Assembly: GCF_002387895.1 (NCBI RefSeq)
Contig: NZ_DGLI01000051.1
Location: 1 to 64,000 of the forward strand
Direction of reading: 5' to 3'
DNA from: Clostridium sp. UBA4548
Lineage (GTDB): Bacteria > Bacillota > Clostridia > Clostridiales > Clostridiaceae
DNA: 64,000 bases
Both the position numbers and the translations under genes were made by a program. Each line of letters opens with the position of its first letter. Within the stretch, counting starts at the first letter, position 1. The notes under the pieces were generated by a model. That model saw only the letters and a list, made by a program, of their open reading frames with translations. It made no database searches and was not told where the DNA came from. Of this stretch, positions 14,823 through 21,851 are shown piece by piece.

Positions 14823-15686
14823 ATGAAATATACTTATATGAAAGATTATAAGGATAATGATAAAATGCGTAAAAGTCTCAATGAATTAACTGAAAAGACT
14901 TTTGGCTTTAATTTTGAACAGTGGTATTCTAATGGTTTTTGGGGAGAAAAATATATTCCACATTCTTTGGTGGATAAGAATAAGGTTATAGCAAATGTGT
15001 CTGCTAGTATAATGAGTTTTGAACTAGATGGTATAAAGAAAAATTATATTCAAGTTGGTACAGTTATGACAGATAAAGATTATCGAGGTCAGGGCCTCAG
15101 TGGTTACCTTATGCAAAAGGTAATTCAGGAGTATAAAGAAAACTCAGAGGGAATATATTTATTTGGAAATCATAGCGTCATGAATTTTTATCCTAAGTTT
15201 GGATTTGTAAAAAGTAAAGAATATCAGTATAGCAAAGATATTTATTCAGTAAATAATGTAAAGAAGATACAGCAGGTGAATATGAATAACCGAGATAAAT
15301 GGGAAGCTTTTTTCAATGCTGTAAACAATAGTATAAGTAATGATAGGTTTACCATGAAGAACCCAGGCTTAATTGCATTTTGGACAAGATGGAGTAATTC
15401 CGTTTATTACCTTCCTGAAGAGGAGGCATATATTATAGCAGAAGTTGAGGGAGAAGACCTTTTTATTAAACAAATAATAGCAAGTCATAAAGTTGACCTT
15501 GAATTAGTAATTAGCTCTTTTGGTAGTGATATAAAAAGGGTGACTCTTGGATTTACGCCTTATAACGAAGCTGGGTATAACATAAGTGAATACCACAAAG
15601 AGGATTGTACACTATTTATTCTAGGAAAAGATTTAGAAATCATAGAAAATAGAAAGCTAATATTTCCAGCTTTATCGCATGCATAA
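14823..15686 (+). CDS. GNAT-family N-acetyltransferase
   Basis: 287 residues. The ATG at 14823 follows AAGGGGGA. The N-terminal half has a GNAT fold with the acetyl-CoA loop in VMTDKDYRGQGLSGYLM (the R/Q-G-x-G-L/Y-x-G pattern) and a following NHSVMNFYPKFGF segment typical of two-domain acetyltransferases. The C-terminal half (from about 150) is a second alpha/beta domain. The substrate cannot be read from sequence. Monocistronic; its ribosome site abuts repeat B copy 2. Confidence 0.85.
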   Translation: MKYTYMKDYKDNDKMRKSLNELTEKTFGFNFEQWYSNGFWGEKYIPHSLVDKNKVIANVSASIMSFELDGIKKNYIQVGTVMTDKDYRGQGLSGYLMQKVIQEYKENSEGIYLFGNHSVMNFYPKFGFVKSKEYQYSKDIYSVNNVKKIQQVNMNNRDKWEAFFNAVNNSISNDRFTMKNPGLIAFWTRWSNSVYYLPEEEAYIIAEVEGEDLFIKQIIASHKVDLELVISSFGSDIKRVTLGFTPYNEAGYNISEYHKEDCTLFILGKDLEIIENRKLIFPALSHA

Positions 15687-15742
15687 GCTATATTATAAAT
15701 TAACCTTATTTGTAGCTTCCCTTAATTTATAGGAGGATTAAA

Positions 15743-15856
15743 TGTATAGAACAAGGAAATGTTTTAGGAACCTTTAATAAGTTAGTAATATAGCAATAAA
15801 AGGATGAAATTAATGGTGTACAAGGTTTTATAAATGAATTTAAAAGCTACATATAA
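15743..15856 (+). pseudogene. Decayed gene fragment, family shared with 18667-18792
   Basis: The frame reads IEQGNVLGTFNKLVI, then stops, then KDEINGVQGFINEFKSYI and a stop. The last part matches the remnant at 18667 (MQGLHNDFKSYI). Two in-frame stops show decay; an AGGAGG at 15731-15736 may be its old ribosome site. Family not recognised. Confidence 0.45.
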
Positions 15857-15886
15857 TACAAATCATAATAGTTGGGGGATGAGAAA

Positions 15887-16537
15887 ATGGCAATAGAGCA
15901 AATGAGCGACTTTTTTACTGCTCGTGTTGAGGGTTATGATGATCACATGATTAAAACCGTGGAAGGATGCAAAGAAGGATATATAAAAATGGCAGAACTG
16001 CTGCCAAAAGAGGCAAATGAATTATTGGATTTAGGTTGCGGCACTGGGCTAGAGCTTGATGAGATATTTAAGATTAAACCTTTAATTAATGTAACTGGCA
16101 TAGATTTGACTCAAGCAATGCTGGATAAACTAAAAGAAAAACATACTGACAAGAATTTAGAACTGATTAATGAGAGCTATTTTCATTATGATTTTGAAAT
16201 TTCTAAATATGATGCTGCAGTATCCTTTCAAACCTTACACCATTTTTCACATGAAGATAAGTTAAAATTATATATAAAGATTTTTAATGCATTAAAACCT
16301 AATGGAGAATACATTGAGTGTGATTATATGGTAGAAAGCCAGGAGGACGAGGACTTTTATTACAGTGAAAACAAACGAATACGAGAAGAACAAAATATAC
16401 CTGAGGGTGAATTTTATCATTATGATACCCCATGTACAATTGATAATCAAATAAAGCTTCTAACTAAAGCCGGTTTTAAAATTGTAAAAATGAACTGGAG
16501 GATGGAAAACACTACAATAATTGTTGCTAAAAAGTAA
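15887..16537 (+). CDS. Class I SAM-dependent methyltransferase
   Basis: 216 residues, cytoplasmic. Motif I is LLDLGCGTGLELDEI (SAM-binding GxGxG), followed by the acidic residue in VTGIDLTQAML, motif IV-like YDAAVSFQTLHHF, and a post-I KPNGEYIECDY segment. The fold is UbiE/Methyltransf_25-like; the substrate is unknown. The ATG at 15887 is favoured by GGGGGAT at 15874-15880 over a TTG five codons upstream. A terminator follows. Confidence 0.88.
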   Translation: MAIEQMSDFFTARVEGYDDHMIKTVEGCKEGYIKMAELLPKEANELLDLGCGTGLELDEIFKIKPLINVTGIDLTQAMLDKLKEKHTDKNLELINESYFHYDFEISKYDAAVSFQTLHHFSHEDKLKLYIKIFNALKPNGEYIECDYMVESQEDEDFYYSENKRIREEQNIPEGEFYHYDTPCTIDNQIKLLTKAGFKIVKMNWRMENTTIIVAKK

Positions 16538-16569
16538 TTATATATGGGAAGAATTAAATGGAGCTTTGG

Positions 16570-16606
16570 CCTCATACTTATTTATGAAGTAAGTATGAGG
16601 TTTTGT
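16570..16606 (+). terminator. Intrinsic terminator of the methyltransferase gene
   Basis: CCTCATACTTA pairs with TAAGTATGAGG, followed by TTTTG. Confidence 0.85.
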
Positions 16607-16660
16607 ACTTTATATAGAGATGATAAAATATATTTAGGAAAAAGAATGGAGGAATTTTAT

Positions 16661-16687
16661 ATGATGGTAGATATCTTTAGTGCATAG
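16661..16687 (+). CDS. Leader peptide MMVDIFSA upstream of the DUF1062 gene
   Basis: Eight codons and a stop, with GGAGG at 16648-16652, 8 bases before the ATG. The same-length ORF MTMDFCYA lies at the same place upstream of the CD3324-like gene at 17683; both end GCATAGCA, and the stop codon is the first part of the hairpin arm that follows. This is the arrangement of translational-attenuation leaders such as those of erm and cat genes. Inferred from sequence only. Confidence 0.5.
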   Translation: MMVDIFSA

Positions 16688-16848
16688 CAAAGGCTATTGC
16701 ATTATTAAATAATGAACAAGGAATTTGTAGAGTAACTTTGGAGGCAGATTTGGATTGCGTATAAAGACAGCACCTTTGAAGCTTTCAAGATATTGTTAAT
16801 AATGAAGTGAAATAGCCTTTGCTAATCCTAAAAATTTATATTGGGAGG
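16682..16848 (+). promoter_or_regulatory. Alternating-hairpin leader of the DUF1062 gene
   Basis: AGCAAAGGCTATT (16686-16698) is perfectly complementary to AATAGCCTTTGCT (16811-16823), 13 bp. The local pairing of TGCATAGC with GCTATTGCA competes for the same bases. Next, TCCTAA (16826-16831) can pair with TTGGGA (16841-16846), covering the ribosome site GGGAGG. The loop of the 13-bp stem contains a family A repeat. A second copy of the module is at 17588-17674. Confidence 0.5.
16705..16806 (+). repeat. Dispersed repeat family A, copy 2, inside a leader hairpin loop
   Basis: TAAATAATGAACAAGG...ACTTTGGAGGCAGATTT... ...TTGAAGCTTTCAAGATATTGTTAA. It is diverged but collinear with the other copies. 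The related leader at 17.6 kb lacks it, so it is best read as an insertion. AATAATGAA occurs at both edges. Confidence 0.6.
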
Positions 16849-16854
16849 CGCAAA

Positions 16855-17472
16855 ATGAGCTGTTTTAAAAAACATCAATGGGAGTTAGTTCCTGAAAATT
16901 TACCTGTTGTAAAAAGGAACTGTCCTAAGTGTAATGAAAAGACAAATTATATAAGTAGTGAAAAATTTAGAGTAAATGCAAATAAAAACAACCTTGATAT
17001 TTGGTTAATTTATAACTGTGAGAAATGCAAATCAACTTGGAATATGACCATATATGAAAGAGTAAAACCCAGTAGTATTAACAAGCATGAATACGAGAAA
17101 TTTCTTTCAAACGATAGAGAATTAGCAAGAGAATACGCCTTTAATTTAGGTGTATATAGTAAAAATAAAGCCGAAGTGATTCTAGATAATATAAACTATA
17201 AACTAATTCAAAGAGAATCAGAGGCATATTATATAAAGAAAAATGAGCTTGTTATTGAAGTTGCTTGCAGGTATCCAATAGAAGTGAGGGTAGATAAGAT
17301 TTTAAGTGATGCACTTGGAGTTTCAAGAAGCAAAATAAAAGAAATGCATAAAAAGGGAATAATATTTATTAGTGATGATAAAAACACATTAAATATGAAA
17401 GTAAGACATGGAGTGGAGATACATGTTTTAAAGGGTGTAGAAAGTATAGAAATTTTAGAGGCTATAGTATAG
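16855..17472 (+). CDS. DUF1062 family protein
   Basis: 205 residues from the ATG at 16855 (GGGAGG 7 bases upstream). The N-terminus has a zinc-ribbon: CPKC (near 25-28) and CEKC (near 56-59). The middle has ELAREYAFNLGVY, and the C-terminal third (VDKILSDALGVSRSKIKEMHKKGII) resembles an S4-like RNA-binding motif followed by strands. I recognise this as the DUF1062 architecture; its function is unknown, possibly RNA or ribosome binding. Its leader module with the short peptide suggests translation-sensitive control. Confidence 0.8.
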   Translation: MSCFKKHQWELVPENLPVVKRNCPKCNEKTNYISSEKFRVNANKNNLDIWLIYNCEKCKSTWNMTIYERVKPSSINKHEYEKFLSNDRELAREYAFNLGVYSKNKAEVILDNINYKLIQRESEAYYIKKNELVIEVACRYPIEVRVDKILSDALGVSRSKIKEMHKKGIIFISDDKNTLNMKVRHGVEIHVLKGVESIEILEAIV

Positions 17473-17564
17473 GCTTTTATATATTAATTGCAAACAGTTA
17501 TTGAAATTATGTGGAAACCTTGATAAAATTTGTATAGTGGTATTTGAGAAAGGGGCAATGCTTT

Positions 17565-17591
17565 ATGACAATGGATTTTTGTTATGCATAG
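17565..17591 (+). CDS. Leader peptide MTMDFCYA upstream of a CD3324-like gene
   Basis: Eight codons and a stop, with an AAAGGGG ribosome site about 9 bases upstream. Matches the leader at 16661 in length, position and ending (GCATAGCA). Confidence 0.5.
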   Translation: MTMDFCYA

Positions 17592-17674
17592 CAGGGGCTA
17601 TTGCATAAGTATAGATAAATAAGAAGTACAAAAATAGCCTTTGCTAATCCTAAAGCAATATTATATTTAGGAGG
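17588..17674 (+). promoter_or_regulatory. Alternating-hairpin leader of the CD3324-like gene at 17683
   Basis: AGCAGGGGCTATT (17590-17602) pairs with AATAGCCTTTGCT (17633-17645); the two differences from copy 1 become G-U pairs. TGCATAGC/GCTATTGCA is the competing local hairpin. TCCTAAA (17648-17654) is fully complementary to TTTAGGA (17666-17672), which overlaps the ribosome site AGGAGG (17669-17674). Confidence 0.55.
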
Positions 17675-17682
17675 AGCATAAA

Positions 17683-17976
17683 ATGAGCTATGCAAATGCC
17701 AGGGATATTTTCCCTGATGAGATATTAGAAATAATTCAAAACTACGTGGATGGTGAATTCATTTATATACCTAAGAAAGATGAAAATAAGATGGCATGGG
17801 GTGAACTCACTAAGAGTAAAGAAGAACTACTAAGTAGAAATACTGAAATATATAAAGATTATTTAGAAGGAATGTGCACACAAACTCTTTCAGAGAAGTA
17901 TTACTTATCACGTAAAACCATACAAAGAATTATTTTAGAAAAGAGAAAATGTCAAAACATAGAATGTGCTACCTAG
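17683..17976 (+). CDS. CD3324-like HTH protein, copy a
   Basis: 97 residues, cytoplasmic. The N-terminal half has the family pattern: A..I.P.EI.EIIQNYVDGEFIYIPKK. A linker follows with WGE and a lysine-rich stretch. The C-terminal half is a helix-turn-helix: LEGMCTQTLSEKYYLSRKTIQRII, like the Mor-activator/resolvase-type recognition helix. Probably a small DNA-binding regulator. Paralogues lie at 18255 and 44547, and a decayed one at 34465. The ribosome site AGGAGG is covered by a possible hairpin in the leader. The terminator stem includes the stop codon. Confidence 0.85.
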   Translation: MSYANARDIFPDEILEIIQNYVDGEFIYIPKKDENKMAWGELTKSKEELLSRNTEIYKDYLEGMCTQTLSEKYYLSRKTIQRIILEKRKCQNIECAT

Positions 17977-17998
17977 GTTATTTAGGTGGCACATTTTC
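17963..17998 (+). terminator. Intrinsic terminator overlapping the stop codon of copy a
   Basis: AATGTGCTACCT pairs with AGGTGGCACATT (one G-U), followed by TTC. The TAG stop (17974-17976) lies in the stem/loop border. Confidence 0.75.
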
Positions 17999-18054
17999 AC
18001 ATTAGCATAAGATTAATAATAAGGATAATAAATAGAGGATTTTACTTGTTTATG

Positions 18055-18060
18055 TATAAT
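18055..18060 (+). promoter_or_regulatory. Extended -10 promoter for CD3324-like copy b
   Basis: TATGTATAAT contains TG and a perfect TATAAT at 18055-18060. No clear -35. It starts a roughly 190-base leader with a short ORF. Confidence 0.45.
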
Positions 18061-18086
18061 ACCTTGATAAATGGGAGGTGGAGAAA

Positions 18087-18137
18087 ATGAATAACCTTAA
18101 ATTTTATTACCAAAGCTCTAAGCAAAGACTATCTTAA
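18087..18137 (+). CDS. Leader ORF MNNLKFYYQSSKQRLS upstream of copy b
   Basis: Sixteen codons and a stop, with a strong ribosome site (GGGAGGTGG, 18073-18081). Its 3' end lies in one arm of a long-range stem (18123-18144 with 18190-18210), so ribosome progress would change folding. Confidence 0.45.
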   Translation: MNNLKFYYQSSKQRLS

Positions 18138-18210
18138 TGTTAAGTCTACAACTTTGTTTAGAGATATAATTATAAAGTAGATAAAAGGGCTTAACATATG
18201 GAAGTCTTTG
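18123..18210 (+). promoter_or_regulatory. Long-range stem with a competing local hairpin in the copy b leader
   Basis: CAAAGACT (18123-18130) pairs with AGTCTTTG (18203-18210) and ATGTTAAG (18137-18144) with CTTAACAT (18190-18197), an interrupted 16-bp stem. The local hairpin CTTAA-TG-TTAAG, extended by AGACT/AGTCT, uses the same 5' bases, so the two folds exclude each other. Confidence 0.45.
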
Positions 18211-18254
18211 TAGTTAATTCATAAAAATAATATGAGTTAAGGAGAGACATTGAG

Positions 18255-18551
18255 ATGAAATATGTTAGAGCAGAAAAAATTTTACCAGAGTCAATAATAG
18301 AAATTATTCAAAATTATATAGATGGTGAATATTTGTATATACCTAGAAAAAAAGGTAATGAGAGATCTTGGGGAGAAAAAAGTGGAACAAAAGATTCCTT
18401 AAAAGCTAGAAATAAAGAAGTTTTTAAGAATTATAAACAGGGATATAGTATTAAGGAGTTATGTGAAAAGTATTATCTTTCTGAGAGTAGTATAAGAAGA
18501 ATAATAAGAAGTGGAGAACTCACTTCTAAAGAAAAACAGCAGAACTTGTAG
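18255..18551 (+). CDS. CD3324-like HTH protein, copy b
   Basis: 98 residues. The same pattern as copy a: MKYVRAEKILPESIIEIIQ, DGEYLYIPRKK, WGEKSGTKDSLKARNKEVF, and HTH YSIKELCEKYYLSESSIRRII. It is closer to copy c (44547) than to copy a. The ATG at 18255 follows AAGGAGAG. Likely a small DNA-binding regulator; target unknown. Leader ORF plus exclusive hairpins upstream, and a terminator that overlaps the stop codon. Confidence 0.85.
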   Translation: MKYVRAEKILPESIIEIIQNYIDGEYLYIPRKKGNERSWGEKSGTKDSLKARNKEVFKNYKQGYSIKELCEKYYLSESSIRRIIRSGELTSKEKQQNL

Positions 18552-18566
18552 TCTGCTGTTTTATAT
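18535..18566 (+). terminator. Intrinsic terminator overlapping the stop codon of copy b
   Basis: AACAGCAGA pairs with TCTGCTGTT, followed by TTAT. The stop (18549-18551) is in the loop. Confidence 0.75.
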
Positions 18567-18666
18567 TGCCTAGGAAATGAATTTTTAGTGGTGAAATAAT
18601 ATTTTAGAAGCCTTGAAATAGGGGGGCAGTCATAAATAGAAAAACAAGACATACTGTGTAGGTAGC

Positions 18667-18792
18667 ATGCAGGGGTTACATAACGATTTTAAGTCGTATA
18701 TAGAAAAACAAGTAGACTCAGTTTCTCTAAAAGGAGTTAGAAATTCATACACTTCTGCTATCTCTATACTAATGGGAAGAATTATAGTTTAA
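18667..18792 (+). pseudogene. Short ORF, remnant of an unrecognised family
   Basis: 41 codons starting MQGLHNDFKSYIEKQVDSV and ending LMGRIIV. No ribosome site. Its start matches the decayed fragment at 15743-15856 (VQGFINEFKSYI), so it is probably the better-kept C-terminal part of the same lost gene family. Confidence 0.4.
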
Positions 18793-18797
18793 TAATT

Positions 18798-18860
18798 AGA
18801 TAATGAACAACTTCATTTGGTATAGCTGTTTTGGAAGTAGATTTGAACTATCATGTTGCA
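18798..18860 (+). repeat. Dispersed repeat family A, truncated copy 3
   Basis: AGATAATGAACAACTTCATT...GTTTTGGAAGTAGATTTGAAC matches the left part of family A; the right half is missing or unrecognisable. Confidence 0.5.
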
Positions 18861-19040
18861 ATTTAATATTCAAACTCAGTATAGAACCGTTTGTGAATAT
18901 GAATAGACAACGAAATCATGTTATAATTTGTAGGTAAAAGTAGTTAGTAATGTAAACAACTGGGGTAAATGTTCATGGGGAGATAAAGCAAAAATAAGAC
19001 ACCTGTTGCAGTGAAGTTTTTACATAAAGGGGGAGCAGAC
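18861..19040. other. Spacer before the broken ABC transporter gene
   Basis: No ORF of note. It contains AAGACACCTGTTG, which also occurs in the structured leader near the left edge, possibly by chance. An AGGGGGAG ribosome site precedes 19041. Confidence 0.35.
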
Positions 19041-20645
19041 ATGAGAAAGTATTTAAAGAAGATAAGAAAAGAACTGGGGATTTTTATATTTTTAACATTT
19101 TTAAGTTATTTATTTTATTCATTAATTCCATATTACACAAAGATTTTATTTGAAGGAGAATACAAAAAAACAATAATTGGTTATACAGTGTGCCTCAGTG
19201 CCTTTGTTATACTAGCTTATTTTTGTAATATAACTCAAACTAAGTACAAGTTAAAGTTTGATAAGGTGCTGAAGGAGGATTACTTCAATAAAGTCATAAG
19301 CTTAAACTATGAAGACTTTTCAAAGAAGAAAGTGGGAGAATATATATCCTTTCAAGCCAATGACATCACAGAAATAGGCAATGATTATTTAGCACCTTTA
19401 ATGGGAATTGTTACTCAAACCATAAGGGTAGTTACATATTTTGTTATTATAACCTTATCATTAGATCTTAAAGTAGGGTTAATGTTAATTGGGGTGTCAT
19501 TTCTTGGAGTGTTGTTTCCAAAATCCTTAGGAACTGAAACCGCTAAAAGGCGAAATAACTATTTGGATTACCAAAAGAAATATTATTCAAAGATTGAAGA
19601 AATATTCAATGGCTTTAAGGTTATTAACTTTAGAACTAGAAATAACATTAGAAAGGAGCATAATGATAATTTAAAAAGAGTTTTAGAGGAAAGGTATAAA
19701 TATGGAAAAGCTAATGGATTAATGTGGGCTTTAAATGGTTTGGGCTCTGAAAGCTTAAATTATATTACCTTTCTATACTTAGGATATTTGACCTTTAAAG
19801 GCAATATTTCTGCGGGGTTTGCTATAGCAACCTTTCAATATGCTCAAAGCTTGATGGAACCAGTACATGAAATACTTTATTATATGAACATGACTAATTC
19901 TTCAAAGGAGCTAGTTAATTCCTTTTTAACCTTTGTTGAAGGTGATAAGGAGGAAGATAAAAACACACCTATTAATGCCTTTAAGGAAATCACAATGAAT
20001 AATTTAAGTAAAAGCTACGAGAACTTTAGCTTACAAAACATAAATTTTAAATTAGAACAAAACAAAAAGTATGCTCTAATTGGGTTAAATGGTTCAGGGA
20101 AGAGCACCTTGTTTAATATTCTATCAGCATATATTAAAGATTACTCTGGTGAATTTAAAGTTGATGGCAAAGCCATAAAGGAAATTGAAACAAGCTATTT
20201 AATTGGAACTATGAATCAAGAGTAATATATATTTTCTCAAAGCTTTCAGGATAATATTACTGTTTTTAATAGTTATGAAAATGTAGATAGTAATCCTTTC
20301 ATTAGTGATGCTGAAAAGTTAAAAGAAAGTAATAATTGCAGGGTTTTAAGCGGAGGGGAAAAGAAGTTAATAGCCTTATCAAGACTAATTAACAAAAATA
20401 CCCCAATAATCTTATTAGATGAACCGTTCTCAGCGGTGGATGAAAGCAAAAAGGAAGATCTACTCAATAAAATTTTATCCCTAGACAAAACTGTTGTTAT
20501 GATAACCCATGACATAGGCGAAAATCTAAAGAGCTTTGATGAAATTTTATTTATGGAAGGTGGAAAGCTAATTTACACATTGCCTTATGAGGAGTTAAAG
20601 GATAAAAAAGAATTCAAGGTGCTACAAAATGCAGTAAATATATAA
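19041..20645 (+). pseudogene. ABC exporter (fused membrane and ATPase domains) broken by one in-frame stop
   Basis: The frame encodes a 534-residue half-transporter. The membrane domain (about 1-290, hydrophobic helices) is followed by an ATPase with Walker A GLNGSGKST, Q-loop MNQE, signature LSGGEKK, Walker B ILLDEP and H-loop MITHD. A single TAA at 20223-20225, directly after the Q-loop MNQE, interrupts an otherwise intact frame that continues YIFSQSFQDNI. CAA to TAA would explain it. Truncation there leaves no signature or Walker B, so the product should be inactive unless the stop is read through. ATG at 19041 after AGGGGGAG. Substrate unknown. Confidence 0.85.
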
Positions 20646-20672
20646 ATTTGGAATAATATGGGGTATAATTAA

Positions 20673-20853
20673 TTAGGCATATGAAAATAAATAACAAGTG
20701 AAAGATATGAAGGATATTTTCAGTTCACAAGCAAGCTTGTGCGGCAAGGAAGCAGGGGCTATTTATAGTTGGACTATTAATAGGTTCTGTGGACGTAATA
20801 TAACACAAAAAGGACCAGGATACAGACTTATTTATTTTTAAAAGATGCATTAA
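20673..20853 (+). repeat. Dispersed repeat family B, copy 3
   Basis: About 180 bp from TTAGGCATATGAAAATAAAT to TTATTTATTTTTAAAAGATG. It aligns along its length with the reverse complement of copy 4 at 34685 (shared ACAAGCAAGCTTGTG, GGTTCTGT and TAACACAAAA). It ends about 20 bases before the start of the nucleotidyltransferase gene. Confidence 0.8.
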
Positions 20854-20875
20854 ATAGAGTTTTGGGGGTAAGGGT

Positions 20876-21646
20876 ATGATTAATAGTGAAATCATAATTA
20901 AAAGACTTAAAGAAGAATTAGAACCTCTACAATATGTTCACGCCATGTGGCTTGAGGGGGCAGATGCTATTGGACAAGCAGATGAGTATTCTGATATAGA
21001 TATTTACATTGATATTGAAGATGAACATGAACAGGAGGCAATTCATAAGGTTGAAAAAATACTTTCAAGAATTTCTGAAATAGATTATAAATATGTAATG
21101 AATCATGGTCATCCTAAGCTTCGTCAGAGGATTTACCACCTTAAGGGCAGCAGTGAATATCTTATGATTGATTTCTGTTGGCAGCTACATAGCAGGGATA
21201 AAGAGGAGTATGTATATATAAAAGGTAACACAATTGAAGCAGCTAAAGTGATTTTCGATAAATCGGAGGTTATTAGGTATAAAGATTATAAGGAAGAGGA
21301 CTATAGACGGTTGAATGTAGAGGACCTGGAGGAATGCAAGTACCGCTATAGCCAGCATTGCAGAGTTACAAAATATATTCATCGAGGGATGTATCTTGAA
21401 GCTTACGCTTACTACAATAAATATGTATTAGAGCCATTAATCCATGTGCTGCGAATGATATATACACCTGCTCATGCACATTACTATCTAATTCATATTT
21501 CTCAGCATCTTCCTAAGAGTGAAGTGGAAAAACTCCAATTTTTTGCACAAGTATCATCACTTAAAGATATTGAGAATAAAATTCCACAAGCTAAAATTTG
21601 GTTTTCAGAATTAGTGGGAAGATTAAAATATTTAGGAATGGAATAA
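20876..21646 (+). CDS. Nucleotidyltransferase-domain protein (aminoglycoside adenylyltransferase-like)
   Basis: 256 residues. The NT-fold active site is in WLEGADAIGQADEYSDIDIYIDIE (G-x(8-10)-S-D-x-D), with a third acidic residue in YLMIDFCWQ. A helical C-terminal domain (about 150-256) with YTPAHAHYYLIHISQHLP follows, as in ANT/Lnu-like or DUF4111-type proteins. It probably transfers a nucleotide to a small molecule, possibly an antibiotic; this is inference from fold. GGGGG ribosome site 9 bases before the ATG. A decayed second copy of its 3' end lies at 33258. Confidence 0.8.
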   Translation: MINSEIIIKRLKEELEPLQYVHAMWLEGADAIGQADEYSDIDIYIDIEDEHEQEAIHKVEKILSRISEIDYKYVMNHGHPKLRQRIYHLKGSSEYLMIDFCWQLHSRDKEEYVYIKGNTIEAAKVIFDKSEVIRYKDYKEEDYRRLNVEDLEECKYRYSQHCRVTKYIHRGMYLEAYAYYNKYVLEPLIHVLRMIYTPAHAHYYLIHISQHLPKSEVEKLQFFAQVSSLKDIENKIPQAKIWFSELVGRLKYLGME

Positions 21647-21676
21647 GAGAATTTTACAGAGAATATGCCAGGATAT

Positions 21677-21740
21677 ATAATGAGCTACCTAAGTTTTTAG
21701 GGGGCTCATTTTTATTTATAAATTAAGTATTAGGTTGTTG
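21677..21740 (+). terminator. Intrinsic terminator with a repeated flank
   Basis: ATGAGCTACCTAAG...GGGGGCTCAT followed by TTTTATTTATAAATTAAG and TAGGTTGTT. Homologous to 14655-14720. Confidence 0.7.
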
Positions 21741-21851
21741 TAGTAAAAAATTCCATGCTATGATATTTATGAAGCTTGATTTAGTGATTAGTGAATAGAT
21801 CATAGAATCTACCAGGTGGAATAGTTTTTATTGAAAGGAATGATAAGTGTA

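Noticed and set aside
20221..20228. Programmed readthrough, or selenocysteine insertion, in the ABC exporter gene
   Set aside because: The stop is TAA rather than TGA, and no downstream stem or context for recoding is visible; a plain nonsense mutation is simpler.
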